Assembly: GCF_003350925.1 (NCBI RefSeq)
Contig: NZ_KZ857177.1
Location: 132,689 to 196,688, forward strand
Reading direction: 5' to 3'
Source: Dyella tabacisoli
GTDB taxonomy: Bacteria; Pseudomonadota; Gammaproteobacteria; Xanthomonadales; Rhodanobacteraceae
DNA length: 64,000 bases
Positions 29,076 to 41,576 of this stretch are shown in pieces. Position numbers and translations under genes: made by a program. Within the stretch, counting starts at the first letter, position 1; each line of letters starts with the position of its first letter. The notes beneath the pieces were generated by a model. It had not been told where the DNA came from and did no database searches. It was given only the letters and a program-made list of their open reading frames with translations.

Positions 29076-29377
29076 TTACGCTTTCGCATTTCATCGTGCT
29101 CGGCGCGGTGCTGTTCTGTATCGCCGTCGCCAGTTTGTTCATCAACCGCAAAAACGTCATCGTGCTGCTGATGTCGATCGAGCTGATGCTGTTGGCGGTG
29201 AACATCAATTTCGTGGCGTTCTCGCGCTTTCACGGCGATCCGGCAGGGCAGGTGTTTGTGTTCTTCATTCTTACCGTAGCGGCGGCGGAAACCGCGATCG
29301 GCCTGGCGATTCTGGTGCTGCTGTTCCGTAATCGCAGCACGATCAATATCGCGCAAATCGACAGCATGAAGGGTTGA
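29072..29377 (+). CDS. nuoK: NADH-quinone oxidoreductase subunit K
   Basis: A 101-residue three-helix membrane subunit. Conserved membrane glutamates lie in [17 protein letters not shown] and [17 protein letters not shown], both needed for proton pumping in homologues. The ATG at 29072 overlaps the nuoJ stop by four bases. Confidence 0.97.
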   Translation: MITLSHFIVLGAVLFCIAVASLFINRKNVIVLLMSIELMLLAVNINFVAFSRFHGDPAGQVFVFFILTVAAAETAIGLAILVLLFRNRSTINIAQIDSMKG

Positions 29378-29381
29378 GCTG

Positions 29382-31412
29382 ATGGAACTTTCTACCTCCA
29401 TTCTGCTGACCATTGCGCTGGCGCCGCTGGTCGGCTGCGTATTGGCTGGCTTCCTGGGTCGCTTTCTCGGTCGCGCCGGTTCGCATAGTGCGACCATTCT
29501 TGGCGTGGCGATTTCCTGCGGATTGTCGTTTTACGTGCTGTATCAGCTCACCACGGGCGCGGCGACGAACTACAACCACAATCTCTATACCTGGTTCGAG
29601 ATCGGCAAGTTCAGTGCCAGCGTCGGCTTTTTGATCGACCGCCTCACCGCGATGATGATGGTGGTAGTGACCTTTGTATCGCTGCTGGTGCATATCTACA
29701 CCATCGGCTACATGAAGGACGATCCGGGCTACCAGCGTTTCTTCAGCTATATCTCGCTGTTCACCTTTTCGATGTTGATGCTCGTGATGAGCAACAACTT
29801 CATGCAGCTTTTCTTTGGCTGGGAGGCGGTGGGTCTGGTGTCCTACCTGTTGATCGGCTTCTGGTACAAAAAGCCGACGGCGATCTACGCCAACCTCAAG
29901 GCGTTCGTGGTCAATCGCGTGGGCGATTTCGGCTTTTTGCTTGGTATTGCGGCCGTGCTGTTTTTCCTCAATACATTGGATTACGCCACGGCGTTCCATA
30001 ACGCCGATACCTTGATTGGCAAAACTCTGCACATTACCTCGACCGTGCAGTGGGATGCCGCCACCGTCATCGGGATACTGCTATTTATCGGCGCCATGGG
30101 TAAGTCGGCCCAGGTGCCATTGCATGTGTGGCTGCCCGATTCCATGGAAGGCCCGACCCCGATTTCGGCGTTGATCCACGCCGCGACCATGGTCACGGCC
30201 GGTATCTTCATGGTCGCGCGCATGTCGCCGATCTTCGAGTTGTCCGAAGGCGCACTCAGCTTTGTGATGGTTATTGGTGCCACCGGTGCCTTGTTCACCG
30301 GCCTGATCGGCATTGTGCAGAACGACATCAAGCGCGTGGTGGCGTATTCCACGCTGTCGCAGCTCGGTTATATGACCGTCGCGCTTGGCGCGTCGGCCTA
30401 CGCCGGCGCGGTGTTCCACCTGATGACCCATGCTTTCTTCAAGGCGCTGCTATTCCTTGGTGCGGGTTCGGTGATTATCGCCATGCATCATGAGCAGGAC
30501 ATGCGCTACATGGGCGGCTTGCGCAAGTACATGCCGATTACCTGGATCACCATGTGGATCGGTTCGCTGGCACTTTGCGGTGTGCCGTTCTTCGCTGGCT
30601 TCTACTCCAAAGACGCCATTATCGAGGCGGTTGGCGAATCTCATCGCTGGGGTGCTGGCTACGCTTACTTCTGTGTCCTGGCTGGCGCTTTCGTTACCGC
30701 TACTTATACGTTCCGCCAGATGTATCTGACGTTCCACGGCAAGGAGCGCTTCAAGGTGGTCGAGCAGCACGGCCATGGTCATCACGATGAACATCATGAC
30801 GACGAGCATCATGAGCCGGGTGTGCTGCACCATGCGCCGAAGGAGTCGCCGTGGGTGGTGACGCTGCCGCTGATCTTGCTGGCCATTCCTTCGCTGCTGA
30901 TCGGTTACTTCGCGATCCAGCCGATGTTGTATGGCGACTGGTTCGGTGGCTCGATCCAGGTGCATGAAATCAATAACGTGCTGGGCAAGCTAGGCGAAGA
31001 GTTCCATGGCTCGCTCGCGATGGCGTTGCATGGTTTCGGACAACCGCCGTTCTGGCTCGTGGCTGCGGCCTTCGCCATCACCACCTATATCTATCTGTTC
31101 AATCCGTCGGTAGCCGACAAGATCAAGAGTGCGCTCAAGCCGCTGTGGACCATGCTCGATCGCAAGTACTGGATCGACGACGTCTACTACGCGGTGTTCG
31201 CCAAGGGCGGTGTCATGCTGGGTCGGGCGCTGTGGAAGGGCGGCGATGCGGCGGTGATCGATGGTGCGCTGGTCGATGGTTCGGCCAATCTGGTTCAACG
31301 GATCGCAAGTGGTGTGCGTCGCTTGCAGTCCGGTTATCTCTATCACTATGCATTCGCGATGATTCTCGGCCTGATCCTGCTGCTTGGCGGGTATTGGCTG
31401 GTCGGGCAATAA
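29382..31412 (+). CDS. nuoL: NADH-quinone oxidoreductase subunit L
   Basis: A 676-residue antiporter-like subunit with the long C-terminal lateral helix. GWEAVGLVSYLLIGFWY, PLHVWLPDSMEGPTPISALIHAATMV and the lysine-bearing MGKSAQVPLHVWLPD region are conserved. A histidine/aspartate-rich loop (about residues 461-487) lies between helices. Confidence 0.97.
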   Translation: MELSTSILLTIALAPLVGCVLAGFLGRFLGRAGSHSATILGVAISCGLSFYVLYQLTTGAATNYNHNLYTWFEIGKFSASVGFLIDRLTAMMMVVVTFVSLLVHIYTIGYMKDDPGYQRFFSYISLFTFSMLMLVMSNNFMQLFFGWEAVGLVSYLLIGFWYKKPTAIYANLKAFVVNRVGDFGFLLGIAAVLFFLNTLDYATAFHNADTLIGKTLHITSTVQWDAATVIGILLFIGAMGKSAQVPLHVWLPDSMEGPTPISALIHAATMVTAGIFMVARMSPIFELSEGALSFVMVIGATGALFTGLIGIVQNDIKRVVAYSTLSQLGYMTVALGASAYAGAVFHLMTHAFFKALLFLGAGSVIIAMHHEQDMRYMGGLRKYMPITWITMWIGSLALCGVPFFAGFYSKDAIIEAVGESHRWGAGYAYFCVLAGAFVTATYTFRQMYLTFHGKERFKVVEQHGHGHHDEHHDDEHHEPGVLHHAPKESPWVVTLPLILLAIPSLLIGYFAIQPMLYGDWFGGSIQVHEINNVLGKLGEEFHGSLAMALHGFGQPPFWLVAAAFAITTYIYLFNPSVADKIKSALKPLWTMLDRKYWIDDVYYAVFAKGGVMLGRALWKGGDAAVIDGALVDGSANLVQRIASGVRRLQSGYLYHYAFAMILGLILLLGGYWLVGQ

Positions 31413-31427
31413 GGGAAGCGCGCTCAT

Positions 31428-32942
31428 ATGTTCAATCACTTCTTGCTCAGCCTACTGATCTGGCTACCCGTCGTCGGCGCCATACCGGTGCTGCTTGCCG
31501 GCTCGGCACGACCCAACCTGGCACGCTGGACTGCGCTACTGATGGCGGTGCTGACCTTTGCGGTCAGCCTGGTGCTGCTGATGCAGTTCAATGCCGATAG
31601 CCCGCTCAAGCAGTTCACCGAAGACTATCAATGGATCTCGGCGCTGAATGTTCATTACGGCCTGGCCGTGGATGGCATTTCGGTCGCGCTGATTCTGTTG
31701 ACCAGCTTTGTCGGCATCCTGGTCATCATTGGCGCCTGGGATGTTATTCAGGACAAACCGCATCAATACATGGCAGCCATGTTGGTGTTGGAAGGCCTGA
31801 TGATCGGCGTGTTTTGCGCGACCGATGCGTTGCTGTTCTACGCCTTCTTCGAGGCGATGCTGATCCCGATGTTTATCTTGATCGGTGTCTGGGGTGGTCC
31901 GCGCCGCGTCTACGCGACGTTGAAGTTCTTCATCTACACCTTCCTCGGCTCGATCTTCATGTTGATCGGCCTGATTTATCTGTACAACAAGGCTGGCGGC
32001 TCATTCGACTTGAATACGCTGGCTGGCCTGCGCCTGTCGATGAAGGAGCAGAGCTGGCTGTTCTTCGCCTTCCTGTTCGCTTTCGCCGTCAAGGTGCCGA
32101 TGGTGCCGGTGCATACCTGGTTACCGGATGCCCACGTGGAGGCGCCCACCGGTGGTTCGGTGGTGCTGGCGGCAGTGATGCTGAAAATCGGCGGTTACGG
32201 TTTCCTGCGCTTCTCGTTGCCGATCGTGCCGGATGCGTCCGAAGCTTATGCCTGGCTGGTGATCGGCCTGAGCCTGCTTGCTGTGGTCTACATCGGCTAT
32301 ATCGCGCTGGTGCAGGAGGACATGAAGAAGCTGGTGGCGTATTCGTCCGTGGCGCATATGGGCTTCGTCACCCTGGGTATCTTTATTGCGTTCATGCTGG
32401 TGCGTAGCGATAACAATCTCGATGCCGCCAAGCTCGGTATGCAGGGCGCCATGGTGCAGATGATTTCGCACGGATTCATATCGGGCGCGATGTTCTCTTG
32501 CATCGGCGTGCTGTACGACCGCCTGCATTCGCGTCAGATCAAGGACTACGGCGGTGTCATCAATGTGATGCCGTGGTTCGGTTTCTTTTACTTGTTCTTC
32601 GCGATGGCCAACAGCGGCCTGCCGGGTACTAGCGGTTTCGTCGGCGAATTCATGGTGATCCTGGCCAGTTTCAGCGCCAATCCGTGGATTGCCTTGTTCG
32701 CCGCCTTTACGTTAATCATCGGCGCGGCTTATACGCTGTGGATGGTCAAGCGAGTGATGTGGGGTGAGATCACCAATCCGCACGTCGCTGAAATGAAGGA
32801 CATCAATGGTCGCGAAGCTTTCGTGCTGATTGCTTTCGCCGCCGCCGTGCTGGTGCTGGGCGTATGGCCGCAGCCGTTGATCCATCTGATGGATGCTTCG
32901 GTGACGCAGTTGGTGCAGCAGCTTGGCAACCACAAGATTTAA
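31428..32942 (+). CDS. nuoM: NADH-quinone oxidoreductase subunit M
   Basis: A 504-residue antiporter-like membrane subunit with about 14 helices. FFEAMLIPMFILIGVWGG carries the key glutamate, and AVKVPMVPVHTWLPDAHVEAPT the key lysine. It lies 15 bases after nuoL. Confidence 0.97.
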   Translation: MFNHFLLSLLIWLPVVGAIPVLLAGSARPNLARWTALLMAVLTFAVSLVLLMQFNADSPLKQFTEDYQWISALNVHYGLAVDGISVALILLTSFVGILVIIGAWDVIQDKPHQYMAAMLVLEGLMIGVFCATDALLFYAFFEAMLIPMFILIGVWGGPRRVYATLKFFIYTFLGSIFMLIGLIYLYNKAGGSFDLNTLAGLRLSMKEQSWLFFAFLFAFAVKVPMVPVHTWLPDAHVEAPTGGSVVLAAVMLKIGGYGFLRFSLPIVPDASEAYAWLVIGLSLLAVVYIGYIALVQEDMKKLVAYSSVAHMGFVTLGIFIAFMLVRSDNNLDAAKLGMQGAMVQMISHGFISGAMFSCIGVLYDRLHSRQIKDYGGVINVMPWFGFFYLFFAMANSGLPGTSGFVGEFMVILASFSANPWIALFAAFTLIIGAAYTLWMVKRVMWGEITNPHVAEMKDINGREAFVLIAFAAAVLVLGVWPQPLIHLMDASVTQLVQQLGNHKI

Positions 32943-32954
32943 GCAGGACACATC

Positions 32955-34400
32955 ATGCCGAATATGAATGACATTCTGATCCTGCTGCCGGAGTTGTACT
33001 TGGTAGTGGCGGCGTGCGTGCTGTTGTTGCTGGACGCCTTCATGACGCCAGCGCGACGAGGGGTACTGCATTGGCTCTCGATCGGTGTCCTGCTGATCGC
33101 GATGTACCTCGTCGTTGCCGGTCAGCCCGAGCAAACCGTGACGGCCTTCAACGGCATGTTCGTGCGTGATCGCGTGGCCGAGATCCTCAAGGTCTTTGCG
33201 TTGCTGAGTACCGCATTGGTATTTGTCTACGCTCGCCCGTATCTGATCGACCGCAAGCTGTACGTCGGCGAGTTCTACACGCTGACGATCTTTGCGGTGA
33301 TCGGCATCATGTTGCTGGTGTCCGCCGGTAACCTGCTGACGGTGTATCTGGGGCTGGAGCTATTGACGCTGTCCTCATACGCCTTGGTCGCGCTGAACCG
33401 CGATTCGAGTTTGTCGTCCGAGGCGGCGATCAAGTACTTCGTGTTGGGTGCGCTGGCTTCGGGCATGCTGCTGTACGGCATGTCGATGGTCTATGGCGCC
33501 ACTGGCACGCTGGACCTGGTTCAGTTGCATACCGCCGCAGTTCACAACACGATGCCGAACCTGCTGTTGTTCGGTTTGATCTTCATGATTGTCGGCATCG
33601 GTTTCAAGCTGGGTGCGGCGCCGTTCCATATGTGGATACCGGACGTCTATCAGGGCTCGCCGACAGCCGTAACCATTTTCATCGGTTCGGCGCCGAAGCT
33701 GGCTGCGTTCGGTATGGCGTATCGTTTGCTGGAATCGGGCATGGGCGATCCGTCGATCGCACATCATTGGCAACAAATGTTGGCGGTGCTGGCGGTGCTG
33801 TCGCTGGCGATCGGTAACCTGGTTGCCATCGTGCAGACCAACCTCAAACGCGTGCTGGCCTATTCGACCATTTCGCATATGGGTTATTTGCTGCTGGGTC
33901 TGGCCAGCGCCAATAGCGAAGGCTATGCCGCCGCGATGTTCTATGCGATCAGCTATGCGCTGATGGGTACCGCAGCTTTCGGTGTGATCCTGGCCTTGGC
34001 GCGTGCCGGCTTCGAATGCGAAGAAGTCGACGATTTGAAAGGGCTTAACCAGCGTTCGCCGTGGCTGGCTTTCCTGATGTTGTTGGTGATGTTCTCGTTG
34101 GCCGGCGTGCCGCCGATGTTTGGCTTCTTCGCCAAGCTGATGGTGCTGCAGGCCGCTGTGAATGCCGGCATGTTGTGGCTGGCCATTGTGGGCGCGGTGT
34201 TCGCGATCATCGGCCTGTACTACTACCTGCGTGTAGTGAAGGTGATGTATTTCGACAAGCCGGTGGAAGGCACCGAGCACAAGCCGCAGGCTGATGTTTC
34301 GCTGCGCTTCGTGCTCTCGCTCAATGCATTCGCACTGTTGGTGATGGGCTTTTGCTGGGGGCCGTTGCTGGAGTGGTGCAAGAGTGCATTTGCCGCTTGA
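32955..34400 (+). CDS. nuoN: NADH-quinone oxidoreductase subunit N
   Basis: A 481-residue antiporter-like membrane subunit. LGLELLTLSSYALVALNRD and KLGAAPFHMWIPDVYQGSPT mark it as NuoN. Last gene of the operon, followed by a strong terminator. Confidence 0.97.
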   Translation: MPNMNDILILLPELYLVVAACVLLLLDAFMTPARRGVLHWLSIGVLLIAMYLVVAGQPEQTVTAFNGMFVRDRVAEILKVFALLSTALVFVYARPYLIDRKLYVGEFYTLTIFAVIGIMLLVSAGNLLTVYLGLELLTLSSYALVALNRDSSLSSEAAIKYFVLGALASGMLLYGMSMVYGATGTLDLVQLHTAAVHNTMPNLLLFGLIFMIVGIGFKLGAAPFHMWIPDVYQGSPTAVTIFIGSAPKLAAFGMAYRLLESGMGDPSIAHHWQQMLAVLAVLSLAIGNLVAIVQTNLKRVLAYSTISHMGYLLLGLASANSEGYAAAMFYAISYALMGTAAFGVILALARAGFECEEVDDLKGLNQRSPWLAFLMLLVMFSLAGVPPMFGFFAKLMVLQAAVNAGMLWLAIVGAVFAIIGLYYYLRVVKVMYFDKPVEGTEHKPQADVSLRFVLSLNAFALLVMGFCWGPLLEWCKSAFAA

Positions 34401-34424
34401 TCGCAGCGTTATTGATGTTTAGTA

Positions 34425-34455
34425 AAAACGGCTGCCAATGGCAGCCGTTTTCACT
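34425..34455 (+). terminator. Rho-independent terminator of the nuo operon
   Basis: A 12-bp stem AAAACGGCTGCC (34425-34436) with GGCAGCCGTTTT (34440-34451) and a 3-base loop, 25 bases after the nuoN stop. Confidence 0.85.
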
Positions 34456-34611
34456 TTAGATATGCGGCATGCGCTTGGCACTTGGACTCATCGCTTGAGC
34501 TAAGTGCGCGCGCTGATGACGGCGAGTGAATCTTGAACATGCTCGTTGCGACCACACAATGCATAACGATGATCGGTCTTCAATGCGCAGTGCACATGGG
34601 TTTGTCGCATT

Positions 34612-34687
34612 GTTTTGAAAAAAAGTCAGAAATGTTTCCAGTTAAATTTCAAAAACCCTTGCAAGACCCCTGCCACATCGTTAAACT
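34612..34687 (+). promoter_or_regulatory. Promoter of the initiator tRNA gene, with A/T-rich upstream element
   Basis: The -35 box is TTGCAA (34659-34664) and the -10 box is TAAACT (34682-34687), with a 17-base spacer. A- and T-tracts at 34612-34656 look like an UP element, usual for stable-RNA genes. The predicted start near 34694 leaves a 7-base leader before the tRNA. The remaining upstream bases (34456-34611) hold nothing I recognise. Confidence 0.7.
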
Positions 34688-34700
34688 TCTCGAACTCTGA

Positions 34701-34777
<77 letters not shown>

Positions 34778-34795
34778 GATCTTTCTTAGAGCAAG

Positions 34796-34819
34796 AAAGC
34801 CTCCTCGTGAGGCTTTTTT
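34796..34819 (+). terminator. Rho-independent terminator after the initiator tRNA
   Basis: Stem AAAGCCTC/GAGGCTTT around a CTCGT loop, followed by a T run. A second small hairpin (34781-34786 with 34794-34799) overlaps its 5' side and may mark the tRNA 3' trailer. Confidence 0.75.
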
Positions 34820-34921
34820 GTTGGGCGCAAGGATGCGTTGTGCGATGCTTTGCCAGCCGAGATGTTGGCGGTTCGCACCCGGAAAGAGTCTGGAGGGGTC
34901 GGAACAACGGCGAGATAAGGG

Positions 34922-34950
34922 AATGGGCCGTTTGAGCCCATTTTTTGTTT
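34922..34950 (+). terminator. Terminator or attenuator in the rimP leader
   Basis: Stem AATGGGC (34922-34928) with GCCCATT (34936-34942) followed by TTTTGTTT, ending about 20 bases before the rimP ATG. With the terminator at 34796 it recalls the leader terminators between metY and rimP in E. coli. Confidence 0.65.
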
Positions 34951-34970
34951 CTGGCGACGGAAGAATAGTC

Positions 34971-35504
34971 ATGGATACACACGCACTCGCAACACGTTTT
35001 ACCGAGGTTCTGGCCGATCTTGGGCTGGAATGCCTTGGCGTGGAGTTTCTCCCGTCGCATGGGCAGAGTACGCTTCGCGTTTATCTGGAGGTACTCAACA
35101 AGGCCACTGAGGCACGCGAAGTCAATGTAGATGACTGCGAGGCAGCTAGCCGCGAATTGTCGGCCTTGCTCGACGTGGAAGACCCGATTCCCGGCCATTA
35201 CGTGCTGGAAGTCTCCTCACCGGGTATCGATCGGCCGCTGTTCACCGCGGCGCAATTCGGCAAGTTTGTCGGTGGGGAAGTGAAGTTGTTGTTGAAAGCG
35301 CCACTGGAAGGGCGTCGCCGTTTACGCGGCAAGGTGATTTCGGTGGAGGGCGAGCGTATTTCGCTGGAAGCCGAGGGTAAGACGTTCGAATTCGATCACT
35401 CGGCGGTGGAAAGCGCGCGAGTGGTGCCGGATTGGGTGGCGCTCGGTTACGTGCCGCAGCCCAAGCACGGTGGAAAAAAACCGGCCAGCAAGGCCACGAA
35501 GTAA
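34971..35504 (+). CDS. rimP: Ribosome maturation factor RimP
   Basis: A 177-residue protein that helps assemble the 30S subunit. It has the N-terminal RimP domain ([22 protein letters not shown]), [23 protein letters not shown] and [15 protein letters not shown], then a C-terminal Sm-like barrel and a basic tail. The ATG at 34971 gives the family start; upstream open codons overlap the attenuator. First protein gene of the rimP-nusA-infB-rbfA-truB-rpsO-pnp order. Confidence 0.95.
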   Translation: MDTHALATRFTEVLADLGLECLGVEFLPSHGQSTLRVYLEVLNKATEAREVNVDDCEAASRELSALLDVEDPIPGHYVLEVSSPGIDRPLFTAAQFGKFVGGEVKLLLKAPLEGRRRLRGKVISVEGERISLEAEGKTFEFDHSAVESARVVPDWVALGYVPQPKHGGKKPASKATK

Positions 35505-35554
35505 TTAATCAATAGTGCGATCGGGCGCCGCGAGGCGTCTACGGAGTTGCTGCA

Positions 35555-37060
35555 ATGAGCAAAGAGCTTTTGCTGGTGGTAGACGCGGTTGCCAACGAGA
35601 AAGGCGTGCCGCGCGACGTGATTTTCGAAGCGATGGAGGCCGCGTTGGCCTCTGCCGCGAAGAAGCGCTATCCGGATGAGGATCCAGATGTCCGCGTTTC
35701 TATCGATCGCAATAGCGGCGAATACGAAACCTTTCGTCGCTGGGAAATCATTGCCGACGATGGCGAGATGGAGTCGCCGTACCACCAGCTACGTTTGATG
35801 GATGCCACCGATGAGCGCGAAGACGCGCAGATCGGCGAGTTCATCGAGCAGCAGGTTGAGAACGCCGAATTCGGTCGTATCGCCGCGCAGGCCGCCAAGC
35901 AGGTGATCGTGCAGCGAGTGCGCGAAGCCGAGCGCCAGCAGGTGGTCGATGCATTCAAGGACCGCGTTGGCGAGCTGATTACCGGTATCGTCAAGCGCGT
36001 CGAGCGCGGCAACGTGTATCTGGATCTGGGCAGCAATGCCGAGGCGTTCATTCCGCGCGACAAGACTATTCCGCGCGAATCGGCTCGTGTCGGCGACCGC
36101 GTGCGCGGTTACCTGTTCGAGGTGCGCTCCGAAGTCCGTGGCCCGCAGTTGTTTGTTTCACGCGCGGCGCCGGAATTCATGATCGAGCTGTTCAAGCTCG
36201 AAGTGCCGGAAGTCGGCCAGGGCCTGGTCGAGATCAAAGGTTGCGCACGCGATCCGGGTGATCGCGCGAAGATCGCCGTGGTCGCGCACGACAGCCGCAC
36301 CGATCCTATCGGTGCCTGCATCGGCATGCGCGGCTCGCGTGTGCAGGCTGTGTCCAACGAGCTCAACGGTGAGCGCGTGGACATCATCCTGTGGCACGAA
36401 AATCAGGCGCAGTACGTCATCAATGCGATGGCGCCGGCGGAGGTGCAGTCCATCATCATGGACGAAGAGAAGCACTCCATGGACATCGCCGTCGCTGAGG
36501 AGAAACTGTCCCAGGCGATCGGCCGCGGCGGCCAGAACGTGCGCCTTGCCAGCAAGCTCACCGGCTGGCAGCTCAACGTGATGACTCAGGACCAGGTCAC
36601 TGCCAAGAGCGAAGCCGAGCAGGAAACCGCACGCCAGTTGTTCATGGACAAGCTGGAAGTGGATCAAGAAATTGCCAATATCCTGGTGCAGGAAGGCTTT
36701 TCCAGCGTCGAAGAAATCGCCTACGTACCCAGTGCCGAGTTGCTGGCAGTGGAAGGTTTCGACGAAGACATCGTGGAGGAGCTGCGCGCACGTGCCCGCG
36801 ATGCGCTGCTGACCGAGGCGCTGGCGGTGGAAGAGGGCATTGACGAGCATCAGCCTTCGGAAGAGCTGCTGGCCTTGCCGGGTATGGACGAGGCCACTGC
36901 TTATGCATTGGCTTCACGTGAAGTAGTGACAGTGGACGATCTGGCCGACCTCGCGGTGGACGAGCTGATCGATATTGAAGGCATGGACGAAGAACGCGCT
37001 GCGGCGCTGATCCTTGCGGCGCGTGCGCCGATGATCGAGCGACTGGAGAAGGGCGGCTAA
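35555..37060 (+). CDS. nusA: Transcription elongation/antitermination factor NusA
   Basis: A 501-residue RNA-polymerase-associated factor. Domains in order: N-terminal RNAP-binding domain (1-125), S1 (about 135-200), KH1 and KH2 (205-345, with [14 protein letters not shown] and [12 protein letters not shown]), and two C-terminal acidic helix-hairpin-helix repeats (about 365-500, each with LPGMDE or VEGFDE). The gammaproteobacterial two-repeat C-terminus is complete. It controls pausing and termination, and in E. coli also represses its own operon through the leader. Confidence 0.97.
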   Translation: MSKELLLVVDAVANEKGVPRDVIFEAMEAALASAAKKRYPDEDPDVRVSIDRNSGEYETFRRWEIIADDGEMESPYHQLRLMDATDEREDAQIGEFIEQQVENAEFGRIAAQAAKQVIVQRVREAERQQVVDAFKDRVGELITGIVKRVERGNVYLDLGSNAEAFIPRDKTIPRESARVGDRVRGYLFEVRSEVRGPQLFVSRAAPEFMIELFKLEVPEVGQGLVEIKGCARDPGDRAKIAVVAHDSRTDPIGACIGMRGSRVQAVSNELNGERVDIILWHENQAQYVINAMAPAEVQSIIMDEEKHSMDIAVAEEKLSQAIGRGGQNVRLASKLTGWQLNVMTQDQVTAKSEAEQETARQLFMDKLEVDQEIANILVQEGFSSVEEIAYVPSAELLAVEGFDEDIVEELRARARDALLTEALAVEEGIDEHQPSEELLALPGMDEATAYALASREVVTVDDLADLAVDELIDIEGMDEERAAALILAARAPMIERLEKGG

Positions 37061-37189
37061 CCGCGAACGGCAGCGCCCCGGATGGGCGCGCCGAGAGAGG
37101 CCTTACGGGGCTTCTCACCAGGGACGGAGGTGGCTGTGCAGGCGAGGCCGCACGGACGATAAGCGCGGGAACGGCGGAGAAAGAACACG

Positions 37190-40063
<2,874 letters not shown>

Positions 40064-40073
40064 GTAACTCAAC

Positions 40074-40130
40074 TTCCTCTCCCTCGTCTCGGGGGAGGGG
40101 AGATTAGGCCATCGTCGCTTGGCGACGATG
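40074..40130. repeat. Two adjacent palindromes between infB and rbfA
   Basis: An imperfect pyrimidine/purine palindrome (about 40074-40104, CTCTCCCTCG facing GGGGGAGGGGAG) is followed by a perfect 9-bp hairpin CATCGTCGC/GCGACGATG (40110-40118 with 40122-40130) with a TTG loop. There is no T run, so these look like REP-type or RNA-processing structures rather than terminators. Confidence 0.6.
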
Positions 40131-40157
40131 TGCCGTTATTGGATTTTGGAGTGCCCC

Positions 40158-40538
40158 ATGCCCTCACGTGATTTCAAACGTACCGACCGCGTAGGTGCTG
40201 AATTGCGCCGCGAAATCAGCTTGCTGGTGCATGCCGCCGTCCGCGACCATGGCCTGCCATCGGTCAGCGTGTCGGACGTGGAGGTTACGCGTGATCTGGA
40301 CTGGGCCACCGTATGGGTGACTGCTTTGTTGCCCGAACAGTCGGCTACGGCGGTGAAGGCGCTTAAGGAGCTGGCGATTGAGTTCCGTCGCGAGCTGTCG
40401 CGCAGCATGCGCTTGCGCCGGGTGCCGGAATTGCGTTTCAAATACGACGAATCGGTTGATACAGGTGAGCGCATCGAGCGCTTGTTGCGCGAGCAAGCGC
40501 ATGACCTGTCGCCAAAAAAAGACGACAACGAAGACTGA
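40158..40538 (+). CDS. rbfA: Ribosome-binding factor A
   Basis: A 126-residue KH-like protein needed for late 30S maturation. FKRTDRVGAELRREISLLVH at the N-terminus and the core VTRDLDWATVWVT and RRVPELRFKYDESVDTGERI are family signatures. The ATG at 40158 fits the family start. The stop (40536-40538) is immediately followed in phase by the truB reading frame. Confidence 0.95.
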   Translation: MPSRDFKRTDRVGAELRREISLLVHAAVRDHGLPSVSVSDVEVTRDLDWATVWVTALLPEQSATAVKALKELAIEFRRELSRSMRLRRVPELRFKYDESVDTGERIERLLREQAHDLSPKKDDNED

Positions 40539-40589
40539 GTCACGCGTATCAATAAACGTTCAGCCAAAAATCGTATCCGTTTTCGCGAC

Positions 40590-41495
40590 TTGCACGGCAT
40601 TGTGCTGCTCGACAAGCCGCTGGGCTTGAGTTCCAACCAGGCCTTGCAGGCCGCACGGAAATTGTTGCGAGCCGCTAAAGGCGGCCATACAGGGGCGTTG
40701 GACCCGCTGGCAACCGGGCTTTTACCGCTGTGTTTCGGTGAAGGCACCAAGATTGCAGGCACCTTGCTGGGCTCGTGCAAGGCCTATATCGCTGAATGCC
40801 GGCTGGGAATCACCACCACCACGGCGGATCTGGAAGGTGAGATCGCCCTGCAGCGGCCGGTGCCGGTGCTGGATGACGCCGCTATCGAGCGTGCGCTGGC
40901 CAAGCTTCGTGGTCGTATCGTTCAGGTTCCACCGGTCTATTCGGCGATCAAGCAGGATGGCGAGCCGCTGTATTTGAAGGCCCGTCGCGGCGAGGCGATC
41001 GAAGTGCCGTCGCGCGAGGTTGAGATTTATCGCCTTGATCTGCTATCGCGCAGCGGAGACAGTTTGCAGCTATACGTGGAGTGCGGTTCAGGCACCTACG
41101 TGCGCAGTTTGGCCGTGGATTTAGGCGAAGATCTCGGCTGCGGCGCCCATTTGACCGCCTTGCGACGGCTGTGGGTCGAGCCGTTCCGCGAACCGGTCAT
41201 GGTGACGCTGGAGCAGCTTCAGCAGGCCGCAGAGCAGAGCGATCAGGCCCTGGACACCTATGTGCTGCCAGTGGAGGCAGGGCTGGCCGAGCTGCCGACA
41301 TTGAGGCTGGATGCGGCTCAGAGCCTGGCTGTCTCACAGGGGCGTCAGATTCCGACCGACGTGCTGAATGGGGTTCCGCGCTGTGCCGTTTATGCCGACG
41401 ACGGCCGTTTGCTGGCCTTGGGCGAAGTCGACCAGGAGGGGCGTTTACACATCCTGCGGGGCTTCAACCTGCCTCAGATAAATCCGCCTGTTTAA
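40590..41495 (+). CDS. truB: tRNA pseudouridine-55 synthase TruB
   Basis: Pseudouridine synthase for U55 in the tRNA T loop. GHTGALDPLATGLLPLCFGE holds the catalytic Asp, and GSGTYVRSLAVDLGEDLGCGAHLTALRR is conserved; a C-terminal PUA-like domain follows. The marked start is a TTG, the first standard start codon. The frame is open back to the rbfA stop, and the codons just before the TTG encode RIRFRD, matching the family's R-x-R-D lead-in to HGIVLLDKP. Translation therefore probably begins upstream, where no ATG, GTG or TTG exists; the ATC at 40548 or ACG at 40542 are the only near-cognate codons. The product would then be about 315 residues. Confidence 0.93.
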   Translation: MHGIVLLDKPLGLSSNQALQAARKLLRAAKGGHTGALDPLATGLLPLCFGEGTKIAGTLLGSCKAYIAECRLGITTTTADLEGEIALQRPVPVLDDAAIERALAKLRGRIVQVPPVYSAIKQDGEPLYLKARRGEAIEVPSREVEIYRLDLLSRSGDSLQLYVECGSGTYVRSLAVDLGEDLGCGAHLTALRRLWVEPFREPVMVTLEQLQQAAEQSDQALDTYVLPVEAGLAELPTLRLDAAQSLAVSQGRQIPTDVLNGVPRCAVYADDGRLLALGEVDQEGRLHILRGFNLPQINPPV

Positions 41496-41513
41496 CCGCA
41501 AACTATGACGCCC

Positions 41514-41543
41514 TTGTTGTGATGCGGTCTCAATCGTTAGAAT
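41514..41543 (+). promoter_or_regulatory. Probable rpsO promoter
   Basis: TTGTTG (41514-41519) and TAGAAT (41538-41543) with an 18-base spacer, in the truB-rpsO interval. The predicted transcript would begin near 41550 and include the large hairpin at 41577. Confidence 0.55.
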
Positions 41544-41576
41544 ACCCTGCTTGTTCCATAGCTTTCATTCATCAAG

